Assembly (NCBI GenBank): GCA_031272505.1
Contig: JAISTQ010000053.1
Coordinates: 1 to 61,633 of the forward strand
DNA from: Propionibacteriaceae bacterium
GTDB lineage: Bacteria; Actinomycetota; Actinomycetes; Propionibacteriales; Propionibacteriaceae
Direction: 5' to 3'
DNA: 61,633 bases
Shown: piece after piece, positions 1 to 6,900 of the stretch
Position numbering within the stretch: position 1 is the first letter of the stretch
How the letters are laid out: each line of letters begins with the position of its first letter
Made by a program: the position numbers and the translations under genes
Notes under the pieces: model-generated
What the model was told of the DNA's origin: nothing
Databases searched by the model: none
Seen by the model: only the letters and a program-made list of their open reading frames with translations

Positions 1-407
1 AACCCCCCGAGTGTTAAGACTCTTCGCATGTATTCAGGTTGTTATTAGGGATTCTATTCCCCCCCCCTCGTGTACGCAAACAATCCACGCGGGGACTCGC
101 ACCTGACAGGTAGCGGGGAGGTGAGTGTCAGATAAACGCGTACTTATTCACCACCTCCCGTCATTTTTCAGACAATTTCTCGTTATTCGCACCGCCAAGC
201 CCCACCCCCTCGGTGGTCGCTCGGCTCCGCCTCCGTGGTCGCTCGGCTTGCGCCTCGCTCCCGCGCTCTTGGTTCGCTCCAAGCGCTACGCGCGTCGCTC
301 GCTGTCAGGAAGCCCACTGGGCTTCCTTCCAAGCGCTCGCGCCCTCTCGGGTTCAAATCCCGCGTGCTTTAAACGCAAGTGGACAAGGCAGAAGCCTTGT
401 CAACTTG
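1..407. other. Non-coding start of window with degenerate repeat copy
   Basis: No credible gene lies here. Bases 1-184 hold nothing recognisable apart from a run of nine C at about 60-68. Bases 185-360 resemble the interspersed hairpin repeat family in reverse orientation: the blocks TTCGCTCCAAGCGCT and GTCGCTCGCTG match the middle module of better copies elsewhere. An open frame at 125-571 runs through repeat and tRNA sequence and has the composition of neither a protein nor its neighbours, so it is not called. Confidence 0.5.
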
Positions 408-409
408 CG
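374..409 (-). terminator. Hairpin terminator after tRNA-Ser
   Basis: Bases 374-389 and 394-409 form a near-perfect 16-bp inverted repeat with an AGAA loop. The hairpin begins at the 3' end of tRNA-Ser. On the minus strand it is followed by a short TTTAAA, so it most likely ends the tadA/tRNA-Ser transcript. Confidence 0.65.
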
Positions 410-493
410 GTGACGGTGGGATTTGAACCCACGGAGGGGGAACCCCTCACACGCTTTCGAGGCGTGCTCTTTAGGCCGCTCAGACACGTCACC
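408..493 (-). tRNA. tRNA-Ser (anticodon CGA)
   Basis: An 86-nt serine tRNA on the minus strand. The acceptor arms GGTGACG and CGTCACC pair over 7 bp with discriminator G. The anticodon stem CACGC/GCGTG encloses loop CTCGAAA, giving anticodon CGA, which reads UCG. A long variable arm (GAGGGG/CCCCTC) is typical of class II serine tRNAs, and the T arm contains GGTTCAAATCC. No CCA is encoded. It lies 10 nt after the tadA stop codon on the same strand, so co-transcription is likely. Confidence 0.95.
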
Positions 494-503
494 GCAGGGC
501 AGT

Positions 504-965
504 TTACCGGATTTTGGCGAAGAACGCTTCCAGGAGATCGGTGGCCGCCGCGGAGTGGATGCCGGAGATGACTTCGAGGCGGTGGTTGAGGCGGGGATCG
601 CGGGGGATGTCGTAGAGGGAAGCGGCCGCCCCGGCCTTGGGGTCGAAGGCGGCGAAGACGAGGGTGGTGACGCGGGCGGCCCAGAGCGCTCCGGCGCACA
701 TCGGGCAGGGCTCCAACGTCACGGCCAAGGTGCAGCCGTCCAGATGCCACGAGCCCACCGCCGCCGCCGCCCGGCGAATCGCCAACACCTCGGCGTGCGC
801 GGTCGGATCGCCAGTGAGTTCGCGCTCATTGTGGGCGACGGCGATGATCTGCCCAGCGGCGTCAGCCACCACCGCGCCGATGGGCACGTCCCCATGCGCG
901 GGCGCCAAAGCGGCCTCGGCCAAGGCGGCGTCCAGCAACTGCGCGGGTGTCAAGGCGGGATTCAA
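504..965 (-). CDS. tadA: tRNA-specific adenosine deaminase TadA
   Basis: This 153-residue cytosolic zinc enzyme deaminates the wobble adenosine of tRNA-Arg(ACG) to inosine. The cytidine deaminase fold signature is complete: His57 and Glu59 in HAE (zinc ligand and proton shuttle), then Cys87 and Cys90 in PCPMC (zinc ligands). Length matches the family. It is preceded by its actinobacterial companion gene with a 9-nt gap and followed 10 nt later by tRNA-Ser, all on the minus strand, so one transcript is likely. Some family members act on free bases, but size, motifs and the neighbouring companion gene favour the tRNA enzyme. Confidence 0.9.
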   Translation of the reverse strand: MNPALTPAQLLDAALAEAALAPAHGDVPIGAVVADAAGQIIAVAHNERELTGDPTAHAEVLAIRRAAAAVGSWHLDGCTLAVTLEPCPMCAGALWAARVTTLVFAAFDPKAGAAASLYDIPRDPRLNHRLEVISGIHSAAATDLLEAFFAKIR

Positions 966-974
966 GGGGGGAGG

Positions 975-1556
975 CTAGAGGTTGGCCAGCTTCTTGTACT
1001 GCGGGCCAAAACCGATCTTCTTCGCGATCCGCTTCAGCAGCACCACCGAGTCTTCGTCGTACTCGGAGGCGATCTCCTCCAAATCAAAATCGTGCAGGCC
1101 GACGTCCGCCAAAATCTCGGAATCGCCGAAGGGCTCGGATTCGTCGTCCTCGCCGGGCAGTTCCTCGTTGACGAAATCCACCACATCGCGGGCGATCGGC
1201 CAATCGTCGGCGGCCAGCCAATCGGAGAGGAAAAGCTGCACCTTCTTGCCGCGCACCCGCACCAGCACGAACACCGACGAATCAATGGACACCATGCCCA
1301 AAGCCCCGGCGTCGCCCGGAATCCGGCGCAACTGCTTGATCAGCGCGTCCAGATCGTTTGCCAACTCGTTCGCCAGCGCCAAGCCCACCGGCTGCCCCTC
1401 CTCGCGGTAAAGCGCGATGACCAGATCAATCTCGTCCGCGGCAGCGTCCTCGGGGTAGTCGTCCTCTTCGAGGAACTCTGGATCCTCCACTTCATCCAGG
1501 CCGGGCCTGTCGTCCCCTCTCAACGGCAACTCGAAGGAAGAATCATCCATGCTCAT
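975..1556 (-). CDS. tRNA adenosine deaminase-associated protein
   Basis: An acidic protein of about 193 residues matching, by recognition, the actinobacterial family found beside tadA and named only for that position; its biochemical role is not known. The N-terminal 45 residues are very rich in Asp and Glu. The rest looks like a compact mixed alpha/beta domain ending in a basic stretch (KRIAKKIGF). Two in-frame ATGs lie at 1556 and 1550 behind an AGGAGGT; 1556 is chosen, though 1550 has the more usual spacing. A longer start at 1595 would run through the promoter and is rejected. It is the first gene of the tadA transcript. Confidence 0.75.
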   Translation of the reverse strand: MSMDDSSFELPLRGDDRPGLDEVEDPEFLEEDDYPEDAAADEIDLVIALYREEGQPVGLALANELANDLDALIKQLRRIPGDAGALGMVSIDSSVFVLVRVRGKKVQLFLSDWLAADDWPIARDVVDFVNEELPGEDDESEPFGDSEILADVGLHDFDLEEIASEYDEDSVVLLKRIAKKIGFGPQYKKLANL

Positions 1557-1569
1557 CGGGACCTCCTGG

Positions 1570-1599
1570 AGACTAGCTGGCCGTACCATTCTCACGCAA
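1570..1599 (-). promoter_or_regulatory. Promoter of the tadA operon
   Basis: On the minus strand TTGCGT (1599-1594) and TAGTCT (1575-1570) are separated by 18 nt, followed by AGGAGGT and the start codon. The same -35 hexamer TTGCGT is seen before rplU. Confidence 0.55.
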
Positions 1600-1679
1600 A
1601 AACCGCGATTGCGCTAGTTGCCGCCTAAAAGTGGTGGTTTGTTGTTCGACCAGCGGACGCCCGGCAACCGTCGGCGCAC

Positions 1680-1685
1680 TAGAGT
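1680..1685 (+). promoter_or_regulatory. -10 box for leaderless upp
   Basis: TAGAGT ends 7 nt before the GTG start of upp, so transcription probably begins at or next to the start codon. No ribosome binding site precedes the GTG. rmlA has the same box and spacing. Confidence 0.5.
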
Positions 1686-1692
1686 ATGCACT

Positions 1693-2334
1693 GTGGAACT
1701 CCATGTCATCGATCACCCTTTGGTAGCGCACAAGGTCACGCTGCTGCGTGACATCAACACCCCTAGCCCGCTGTTCCGCCAGTTGGTGGAAGAGCTGGTC
1801 ACCCTGCTGGCTTACGAGGCGACGCGCGAGGTGCGCGTGGATCAGGTGGAGGTGGTGACGCCGATCGCCCCCACCTTGGGCACCGCGCTGCGGCATCCCA
1901 CCCCGCTGGTGGTGCCGATTCTGCGCGCCGGCTTGGGCATGTTGGAAGGGATGATGCGGCTGATGCCCTCGGCCGAGGTCGGGTTTGTGGGCATGGTCCG
2001 CGACGAGGTGACGCTGCAGCCGTTCACCTACGCGGAGCGGCTCCCCAAGGATCTCTCCGGGCGGCAGTGCTACGTGCTCGACCCGATGCTGGCCACCGGT
2101 GGCTCGCTGGGTGGGACGGTGGAGTTCCTGGTGCAGCGCGGCGCGAACCACATCACCTGCATCTGCCTGCTCGCCGCCCCCGAAGGGGTGGCGCACCTGC
2201 GCTCCGTCGTCGACCCCATCGGCATTCCCACCACCCTCGTGGTCGCCGCCCTCGACGAACGCCTCAATGACGTCGGGTACATCGTCCCCGGCCTCGGTGA
2301 CGCCGGCGACCGCCTCTACGGCCTCGCTCAGTAG
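1693..2334 (+). CDS. upp: Uracil phosphoribosyltransferase
   Basis: This cytosolic salvage enzyme converts uracil and PRPP to UMP. The 213-residue length matches the family. The PRPP-binding loop DPMLATGGS and the C-terminal uracil-binding segment [13 protein letters not shown] are both intact, and the N-terminal part carries the expected PILRAGLGM block. The frame is open further upstream, but homology starts at VELHVIDHP, so GTG 1693 is chosen; it lies 7 nt after a TAGAGT box, consistent with a leaderless message. It is divergent from the tadA operon. A hairpin repeat begins 5 nt after the stop. Confidence 0.93.
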   Translation: MELHVIDHPLVAHKVTLLRDINTPSPLFRQLVEELVTLLAYEATREVRVDQVEVVTPIAPTLGTALRHPTPLVVPILRAGLGMLEGMMRLMPSAEVGFVGMVRDEVTLQPFTYAERLPKDLSGRQCYVLDPMLATGGSLGGTVEFLVQRGANHITCICLLAAPEGVAHLRSVVDPIGIPTTLVVAALDERLNDVGYIVPGLGDAGDRLYGLAQ

Positions 2335-2338
2335 TGGT

Positions 2339-2458
2339 GGTCGCTTCGCTCCCACGTGCTTTGTTCGCTCCAAGCACCTCCGGTGCGTCGCTCACTGGAT
2401 CCCCGACCTGCGGTCGAGGATGACGGGAGAGTAAGCGCCCGAGCGTTAGCGAGGACCG
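2339..2458. repeat. Interspersed hairpin repeat copy
   Basis: A minus-oriented copy of the modular repeat, with hairpins GCACCTCCGGTGC and CGACCTGCGGTCG, plus a separate GAGCGTTAGCGAGGAC-type tail in the opposite orientation. It fills the space between the convergent genes upp and menB, touching both 3' ends. Confidence 0.7.
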
Positions 2459-2459
2459 T

Positions 2460-3335
2460 TCAGTAGTAGTAGGGGAACGAGGACCAGTCGGGGGGGCGTT
2501 TTTCGAGGAAGGCGTCGCGCCCTTCGGCGGCTTCGTCGGTCATGTAGGCGAGGCGGGTGGTCTCGCCGGCGAAGACCTGTTGGCCGATCAGGCCGTCGTC
2601 GATGGCGTTGAAAGCGTATTTGAGCATCCGCTGCGCGGTGGGGGATTTCGCGCAGATCTTCGCCGCCCATTCCAGGCCGACGGTCTCCAGGTCGTCATGG
2701 GGGACGACGGCGTTCACCATCCCCATCCGGTAGCCGTCGGCGGCGGTGTACGTCTCCCCCAGAAAAAAGATCTCGCGGGCGAACTTCTGGCCCACCTGCC
2801 GCGCCAGATACGCCGAGCCGAACCCGGCGTCAAACGAGCCGACGTCCGCGTCCGTCTGCTTGAAACGCGCGTGTTCGGCCGAAGCCAACGTCAGATCGCA
2901 CACCACATGCAGCGAATGGCCGCCCCCGGCCGCCCAGCCGTTCACCAGCGCGATCACCACCTTGGGCATGAAGCGGATCAGCCGCTGCACCTCCAGAATG
3001 TGCAACCTCCCCAGCGAGCCCTCGCCGTCCGCGTACTCATACCCGGCCGCCCCGCGAATCCGCTGGTCGCCGCCGGAGCAAAACGCCCAGCCGCCGTCCT
3101 TTTCCGACGGCCCGTTGCCCGTCAGCAACACGCAGCCCACATCCGCCGACTGCCGCGCGTGGTCGAGCGCCGAATACAGTTCGTCAACGGTGTGCGGGGT
3201 GAACGCGTTGCGCACCTCCGGGCGGTTGAAAGCGATCCGCACCGCAGGCACTTTCGCAGCGCGATGGTAGGTGATATCGGTAAAGCTGAAGTCGAGGATT
3301 GGCTCCCAAAGACTCGGTGAAAATGGATTGCCCAT
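2460..3335 (-). CDS. menB: 1,4-dihydroxy-2-naphthoyl-CoA synthase
   Basis: A crotonase-fold enzyme of menaquinone biosynthesis that cyclises O-succinylbenzoyl-CoA to 1,4-dihydroxy-2-naphthoyl-CoA. At 291 residues it has the usual size. Typical features are GGDQRIRG near residue 90, the oxyanion-hole block NGWAAGGGHSLHVVCDLTLA near 130-150, and the C-terminal ending KRPPDWSSFPYYY, all close to known MenB. The ATG lies exactly 6 nt after TACCGT with no Shine-Dalgarno, so the gene looks leaderless. No other menaquinone gene is in the window. Confidence 0.92.
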   Translation of the reverse strand: MGNPFSPSLWEPILDFSFTDITYHRAAKVPAVRIAFNRPEVRNAFTPHTVDELYSALDHARQSADVGCVLLTGNGPSEKDGGWAFCSGGDQRIRGAAGYEYADGEGSLGRLHILEVQRLIRFMPKVVIALVNGWAAGGGHSLHVVCDLTLASAEHARFKQTDADVGSFDAGFGSAYLARQVGQKFAREIFFLGETYTAADGYRMGMVNAVVPHDDLETVGLEWAAKICAKSPTAQRMLKYAFNAIDDGLIGQQVFAGETTRLAYMTDEAAEGRDAFLEKRPPDWSSFPYYY

Positions 3336-3399
3336 GGCACTACGGTAGGCTTATTCAACGCGCTTTCGCGTGCAAATCCAAAGGACGGAGGATGTTTTC

Positions 3400-4191
3400 A
3401 TGGCGAGTCCGGTCTATGCGTTGATCTTCGCGGGCGGCGCGGGCACCCGGATGCAGCATGAGGACAATCTGCCCAAGCAATTCATCAAGGTTGGCGAGGT
3501 GCCGATCATCGTGCACACGCTGCGCCGCTTCCAGGAATGCGACGCGGTGGATCACATCTATGTGGTCTCCATCGCCTCCTACATCGATTACGTGAAGGAG
3601 CTGGCCACCGACTTCGGCATCACCAAAGTGGTGGGGGTGCTACGCGGCGGTTCGACGGCGCTGGAATCGATCTTCCTCGGGCTGCGCCGGATGATCACTG
3701 ACGGGGTGGACGAAGACGCGATTGTGCTCATCCACGACGGCGTGCGGCCGATCATCACCGATTCGCTGATCCGCGAGAACATCGACGTCACCGCCGCCGA
3801 AGGTAACGCGATCAGCTCCATCCCCGCCTACGAGACGGTCGCCTCGCGGGTGTTGGACACCGATCTCGTCGAGGAAATCGCCGACCGCAAGCGGATGCTG
3901 GTGCTGCAAGCCCCGCAGACCTTCCGCCTCGGCCACGTCTATGACGTGAACGTGCGCGCGGAGCGGGCCGGCCTGCTGGGCGCGTTCGTGGATCAGGCGC
4001 ACATGCAGTCGTACTACGGGCACAAGCTGCACCTGGTGCCCGGCCTGCGCGGCAACGTCAAGATCACCTTCCCCGAGGACGTCCGCTACTTCACCTACCT
4101 TGTCGACACCGGCGCGTACGCTCGGATTCTGGAGGAGAACGCCCCGGTCGGCAGCTATCAGGACTCGGACACCCCCCCGGATTCGGTTTAG
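3400..4191 (+). CDS. IspD/TarI-family cytidylyltransferase
   Basis: A 263-residue nucleotidyltransferase expected to join CTP to an alditol phosphate or similar. The N-terminal signature FAGGAGTRM (10-18) and LPKQF (24-28) is the CTP-binding motif of the IspD/TarI family, and HDGVRP near residue 125 is also family-typical. The start is the ATG at 3400, behind GGAGG; an upstream in-frame start lacks a site. Its stop abuts the ATG of the epimerase gene, and the following genes are TagF-like, so ribitol- or arabinitol-phosphate activation for a wall polymer is a better guess than isoprenoid synthesis. The substrate is inferred, not shown. Confidence 0.8.
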   Translation: MASPVYALIFAGGAGTRMQHEDNLPKQFIKVGEVPIIVHTLRRFQECDAVDHIYVVSIASYIDYVKELATDFGITKVVGVLRGGSTALESIFLGLRRMITDGVDEDAIVLIHDGVRPIITDSLIRENIDVTAAEGNAISSIPAYETVASRVLDTDLVEEIADRKRMLVLQAPQTFRLGHVYDVNVRAERAGLLGAFVDQAHMQSYYGHKLHLVPGLRGNVKITFPEDVRYFTYLVDTGAYARILEENAPVGSYQDSDTPPDSV

Positions 4192-5253
4192 ATGGAAGAC
4201 CTGATCACAGCCGACGCCCAGCGGATCGCCGCTGATTGGTCGCTGTCCACCACGGAGCTCAAGGGCGCGGTGGTGGCCGTCTCCGGCGCCTCGGGGCTGA
4301 TCGGGCGGCACACCGTCTCGCTGCTGCTGGAGCTTTCCCGCGCGTTCAACCTGGACACCACGGTGGTCGCCATGGGACGTGACGAAACCCGCCTCCACAA
4401 GGTCTTCAAGGAGGCTGACGACCTGCTCTTCTTCTCCTCGGACGTCACCGCCGCCTGGCCGAAGGCCACCCACCTGATCCACGCCGCCTCCCCGGCCACT
4501 CCGGGCGCTTTCGCGGACGATCCGGTGGGCGTGATCAAGGCGAATGTGATCGGGGCGCTGGCCGCCTTGCAGGAGGCGGAGCAGTTGGGCGCGTATGTGG
4601 CCTTCGTGTCCACCATGGAGATTTACGGTAAAGTGCCGCGTCCGGCCGGGCTGCCCGAGGGCGCGGACATCGTCATCGACGAATCGACGTTGGGGCTGGT
4701 CGATCCGATGGAGTTGCGCTCGGCCTACCCCGAAAGCAAGCGGCTGGCGGAGACGCTCTGCGTCGCCTATGCCGAGCAGTACGGGGTGCGCTCGGACGTG
4801 GTGCGCGTCTCCCACTCGTACGGGCCGGGCACGAATCCGGCGGACGACCGGGTGCAAGTCCAGTTCGTCAAGCAGGCGGTGGCCGGCGAGCCCATCGTCT
4901 TGAAATCTGACGGTTCGCTGCGGCGTTCCTACACCTATGCGGCCGATTCGGCGGCGGCCATCGTCGCGGTGCTCTCCACCCGGTCCACCCGGCGGCACAC
5001 CGAGGCCTTCAACGTCGCCGACAACTCCGCGCGCATCTCCATCCGCGAGCTGGCCGAGCTGAGCCTGGAGGCGGCTGGACGCAGCCCGGACGAGCTGGTC
5101 TTCGACATTCCCGCCGACACCCCGGCGTGGTCCAAAATGCCGTCGGGCACCTTCCTGGACACCGCGAGAATCGAGGCGCTGGGCTGGAAGCCGCACTTCA
5201 CCCTGCCCGAGGGGCTGCGCCGGATGGCCGAATATCTGAAGGCGGCGAAGTGA
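4192..5253 (+). CDS. NAD-dependent epimerase/dehydratase family protein
   Basis: An extended short-chain dehydrogenase of 353 residues. The Rossmann motif SGASGLIG is at 31-38, with STMEIYG at 140-146 and catalytic Tyr179 and Lys183 in AYPESKR. The ATG follows the cytidylyltransferase stop with no gap, and its own stop overlaps the next GTG, so translational coupling is likely. Pairing with a TarI-like enzyme suggests it makes or modifies the CDP-linked alditol or sugar, for example as a reductase or epimerase. The exact reaction cannot be read from the sequence. Confidence 0.8.
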   Translation: MEDLITADAQRIAADWSLSTTELKGAVVAVSGASGLIGRHTVSLLLELSRAFNLDTTVVAMGRDETRLHKVFKEADDLLFFSSDVTAAWPKATHLIHAASPATPGAFADDPVGVIKANVIGALAALQEAEQLGAYVAFVSTMEIYGKVPRPAGLPEGADIVIDESTLGLVDPMELRSAYPESKRLAETLCVAYAEQYGVRSDVVRVSHSYGPGTNPADDRVQVQFVKQAVAGEPIVLKSDGSLRRSYTYAADSAAAIVAVLSTRSTRRHTEAFNVADNSARISIRELAELSLEAAGRSPDELVFDIPADTPAWSKMPSGTFLDTARIEALGWKPHFTLPEGLRRMAEYLKAAK

Positions 5254-6857
5254 CCGAGCGCGTGTTCGTCGAGGTGTTGCAGGCTGACGGCGAGTTGCGG
5301 CTCTGGGGGACGGTACGGCTCCCCGCGGGCGAGACCCCAATCCCGCTCTATGCCTCCTTGGCGGGGCGGCGGGTCGCGGTGGAGTTCACCGGGCGTTACG
5401 GTTTGTATCCCGACGATCCGGATTTGGTGAACCACGCCTTCGAGGTGCGCCTCCCGCTCGGCTACGGGGTGCTGCGCTTCCTGGACGCCGAAGGCCGCAA
5501 GCCCATCGATTTCGCCCGCCCGAAAGCCCGGCTGGCCAACCTGGGCGGCTCCTGGTTCGCCGTCGGGGAGTACCTGTTCGCGCGGCTGCCCGACGGGGTG
5601 CGGATCGTGAAAAATGGACGGCGGCTGCGGCTGCGCAACGAGCTCAAGTTCTTGTTTAACGTGCTGCGCTACGCCCGTCCGCAGCAAAAAAGCCTGATCC
5701 AGCGGATTAAGCGTCCGCTCGGGATCGTGGCGATGCGCCTGGCCTATTGGGCGACGCGGCGGCGCTATGCCGGAAAGCGGATCTGGATCTATTACGACAA
5801 GCTCTACCGGCGCGGCGACAACGGCGAATACGCCTTCCGCTATGCCAGCGCGCAAGATGACGGTATCGAGAAGCACTATCTGGTGACGAAAGGCTCACCG
5901 GCGGCTGCCTCGTGGCCGGACGGCCCGGCCTATACCGAATACCGCTCTCCCCAAGCGATGCTGGCGTTCCTGCACGCGGAGATCGTCTTCCAGACCCACA
6001 TCCACCCCACCAGCTACGGGGGGTTCGCCGGCGTCGAGCAGTATTTCCGCACTTTCTACGACTACACCCACATCGGCATCCAGCATGGGCTCACCGTGCA
6101 GGATCTGGCCGCCACCGTCAACTTCGCCCACGACGCCACCGACTACTACTGCCTGGCCGCTCCGGTGGAGCACGCGGCGCTGTCCGCTCCCGAGTACGGC
6201 TACCGGCCCGCGCAGTTGATCCCGACGGGGCTGGCCCGCTTCGACGGGCTGCGGGGCGATACCCAGCCCGTCATCCTGATCGCTCCCACCTGGCGTTCGT
6301 ATCTGGCGGCCGATCCGGTGCTCGGGCACGCCCGCGAGTTCTCGCCAGCCCTGCACGAAAGCGAGTACGTGCGCATCTATGCGGCGCTGCTCGCCGACGA
6401 AAAGCTGCTGGCGGCCTGCCGGGAGCGCGGGTATCGCATCCGGTTCGTGCTGCATCCGGTGTTCGGCGCGCAGGCGGCTGATTTTACGGGCAACGACGTG
6501 GTGGAGATCGTCAGCGCGGCGGGGGATTTCTCCTACGAGCAGGCGCTCAGCGAGGCGGCGCTGCTGGTCACCGATTTCTCCGGCATCCAGTTTGACTTCG
6601 CCTACCAGTACAAGCCGGTGCTCTACTTCCAGCCGCCCGAACTGCCCCCGTCATACACCTCCGCGCACTATTCGTACGCGCGGGACGCGCTCGGCGAGGT
6701 GGTGGCCGAGCTGCCCACGCTCGTCAACACGCTCGTCAACTATTTGGCCGCCGATTGCGCCCTGCCCGACGAATACCGCGAGCGCATCGACGCCTTCTTC
6801 TATTTCCACGACGCGGCGAGCGCGAAACGGATTTACGATTTTGCCGCCGCTCTTTGA
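5250..6857 (+). CDS. CDP-glycerol glycerophosphotransferase family protein (TagF-like 1)
   Basis: A 535-residue peripheral membrane-type enzyme of the family that transfers glycerol- or ribitol-phosphate from CDP-alditol to a growing wall polymer. The C-terminal half carries family blocks: HIGIQHGLT near 305, LIAPTWRSY near 385 and TDFSGIQFDFAYQYKP near 470, where most members have TDYSSVFFD. The N-terminal 110 residues form a beta-rich accessory domain. The GTG at 5250 overlaps the previous stop (GTGA). It is the most divergent of the six TagF-like proteins here and may act as primer or modifying transferase rather than polymerase. Confidence 0.82.
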   Translation: MTERVFVEVLQADGELRLWGTVRLPAGETPIPLYASLAGRRVAVEFTGRYGLYPDDPDLVNHAFEVRLPLGYGVLRFLDAEGRKPIDFARPKARLANLGGSWFAVGEYLFARLPDGVRIVKNGRRLRLRNELKFLFNVLRYARPQQKSLIQRIKRPLGIVAMRLAYWATRRRYAGKRIWIYYDKLYRRGDNGEYAFRYASAQDDGIEKHYLVTKGSPAAASWPDGPAYTEYRSPQAMLAFLHAEIVFQTHIHPTSYGGFAGVEQYFRTFYDYTHIGIQHGLTVQDLAATVNFAHDATDYYCLAAPVEHAALSAPEYGYRPAQLIPTGLARFDGLRGDTQPVILIAPTWRSYLAADPVLGHAREFSPALHESEYVRIYAALLADEKLLAACRERGYRIRFVLHPVFGAQAADFTGNDVVEIVSAAGDFSYEQALSEAALLVTDFSGIQFDFAYQYKPVLYFQPPELPPSYTSAHYSYARDALGEVVAELPTLVNTLVNYLAADCALPDEYRERIDAFFYFHDAASAKRIYDFAAAL

Positions 6858-6864
6858 GGCGGCC

Positions 6865-6894
6865 TTTATGCGTGCAGAGCAGGTGTTTTATGAT
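6865..6894 (+). promoter_or_regulatory. Promoter of the acyltransferase gene
   Basis: A clear TATGAT (6889-6894) ends 6 nt before the GTG start at 6901; a weak TTTATG (6865-6870) is 18 nt upstream. The message would be leaderless. Confidence 0.5.
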
Positions 6895-6900
6895 TAGCCT

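Noticed and set aside
343-366. T-arm-like CGGGTTCAAATCCCG on the plus strand
   Set aside because: Looks like the end of a tRNA or an attachment site, but no matching acceptor or anticodon arm is found and no integrase is nearby.
125-571. 148-codon frame at the window start
   Set aside because: It crosses repeat sequence and the tRNA-Ser gene and resembles no protein.
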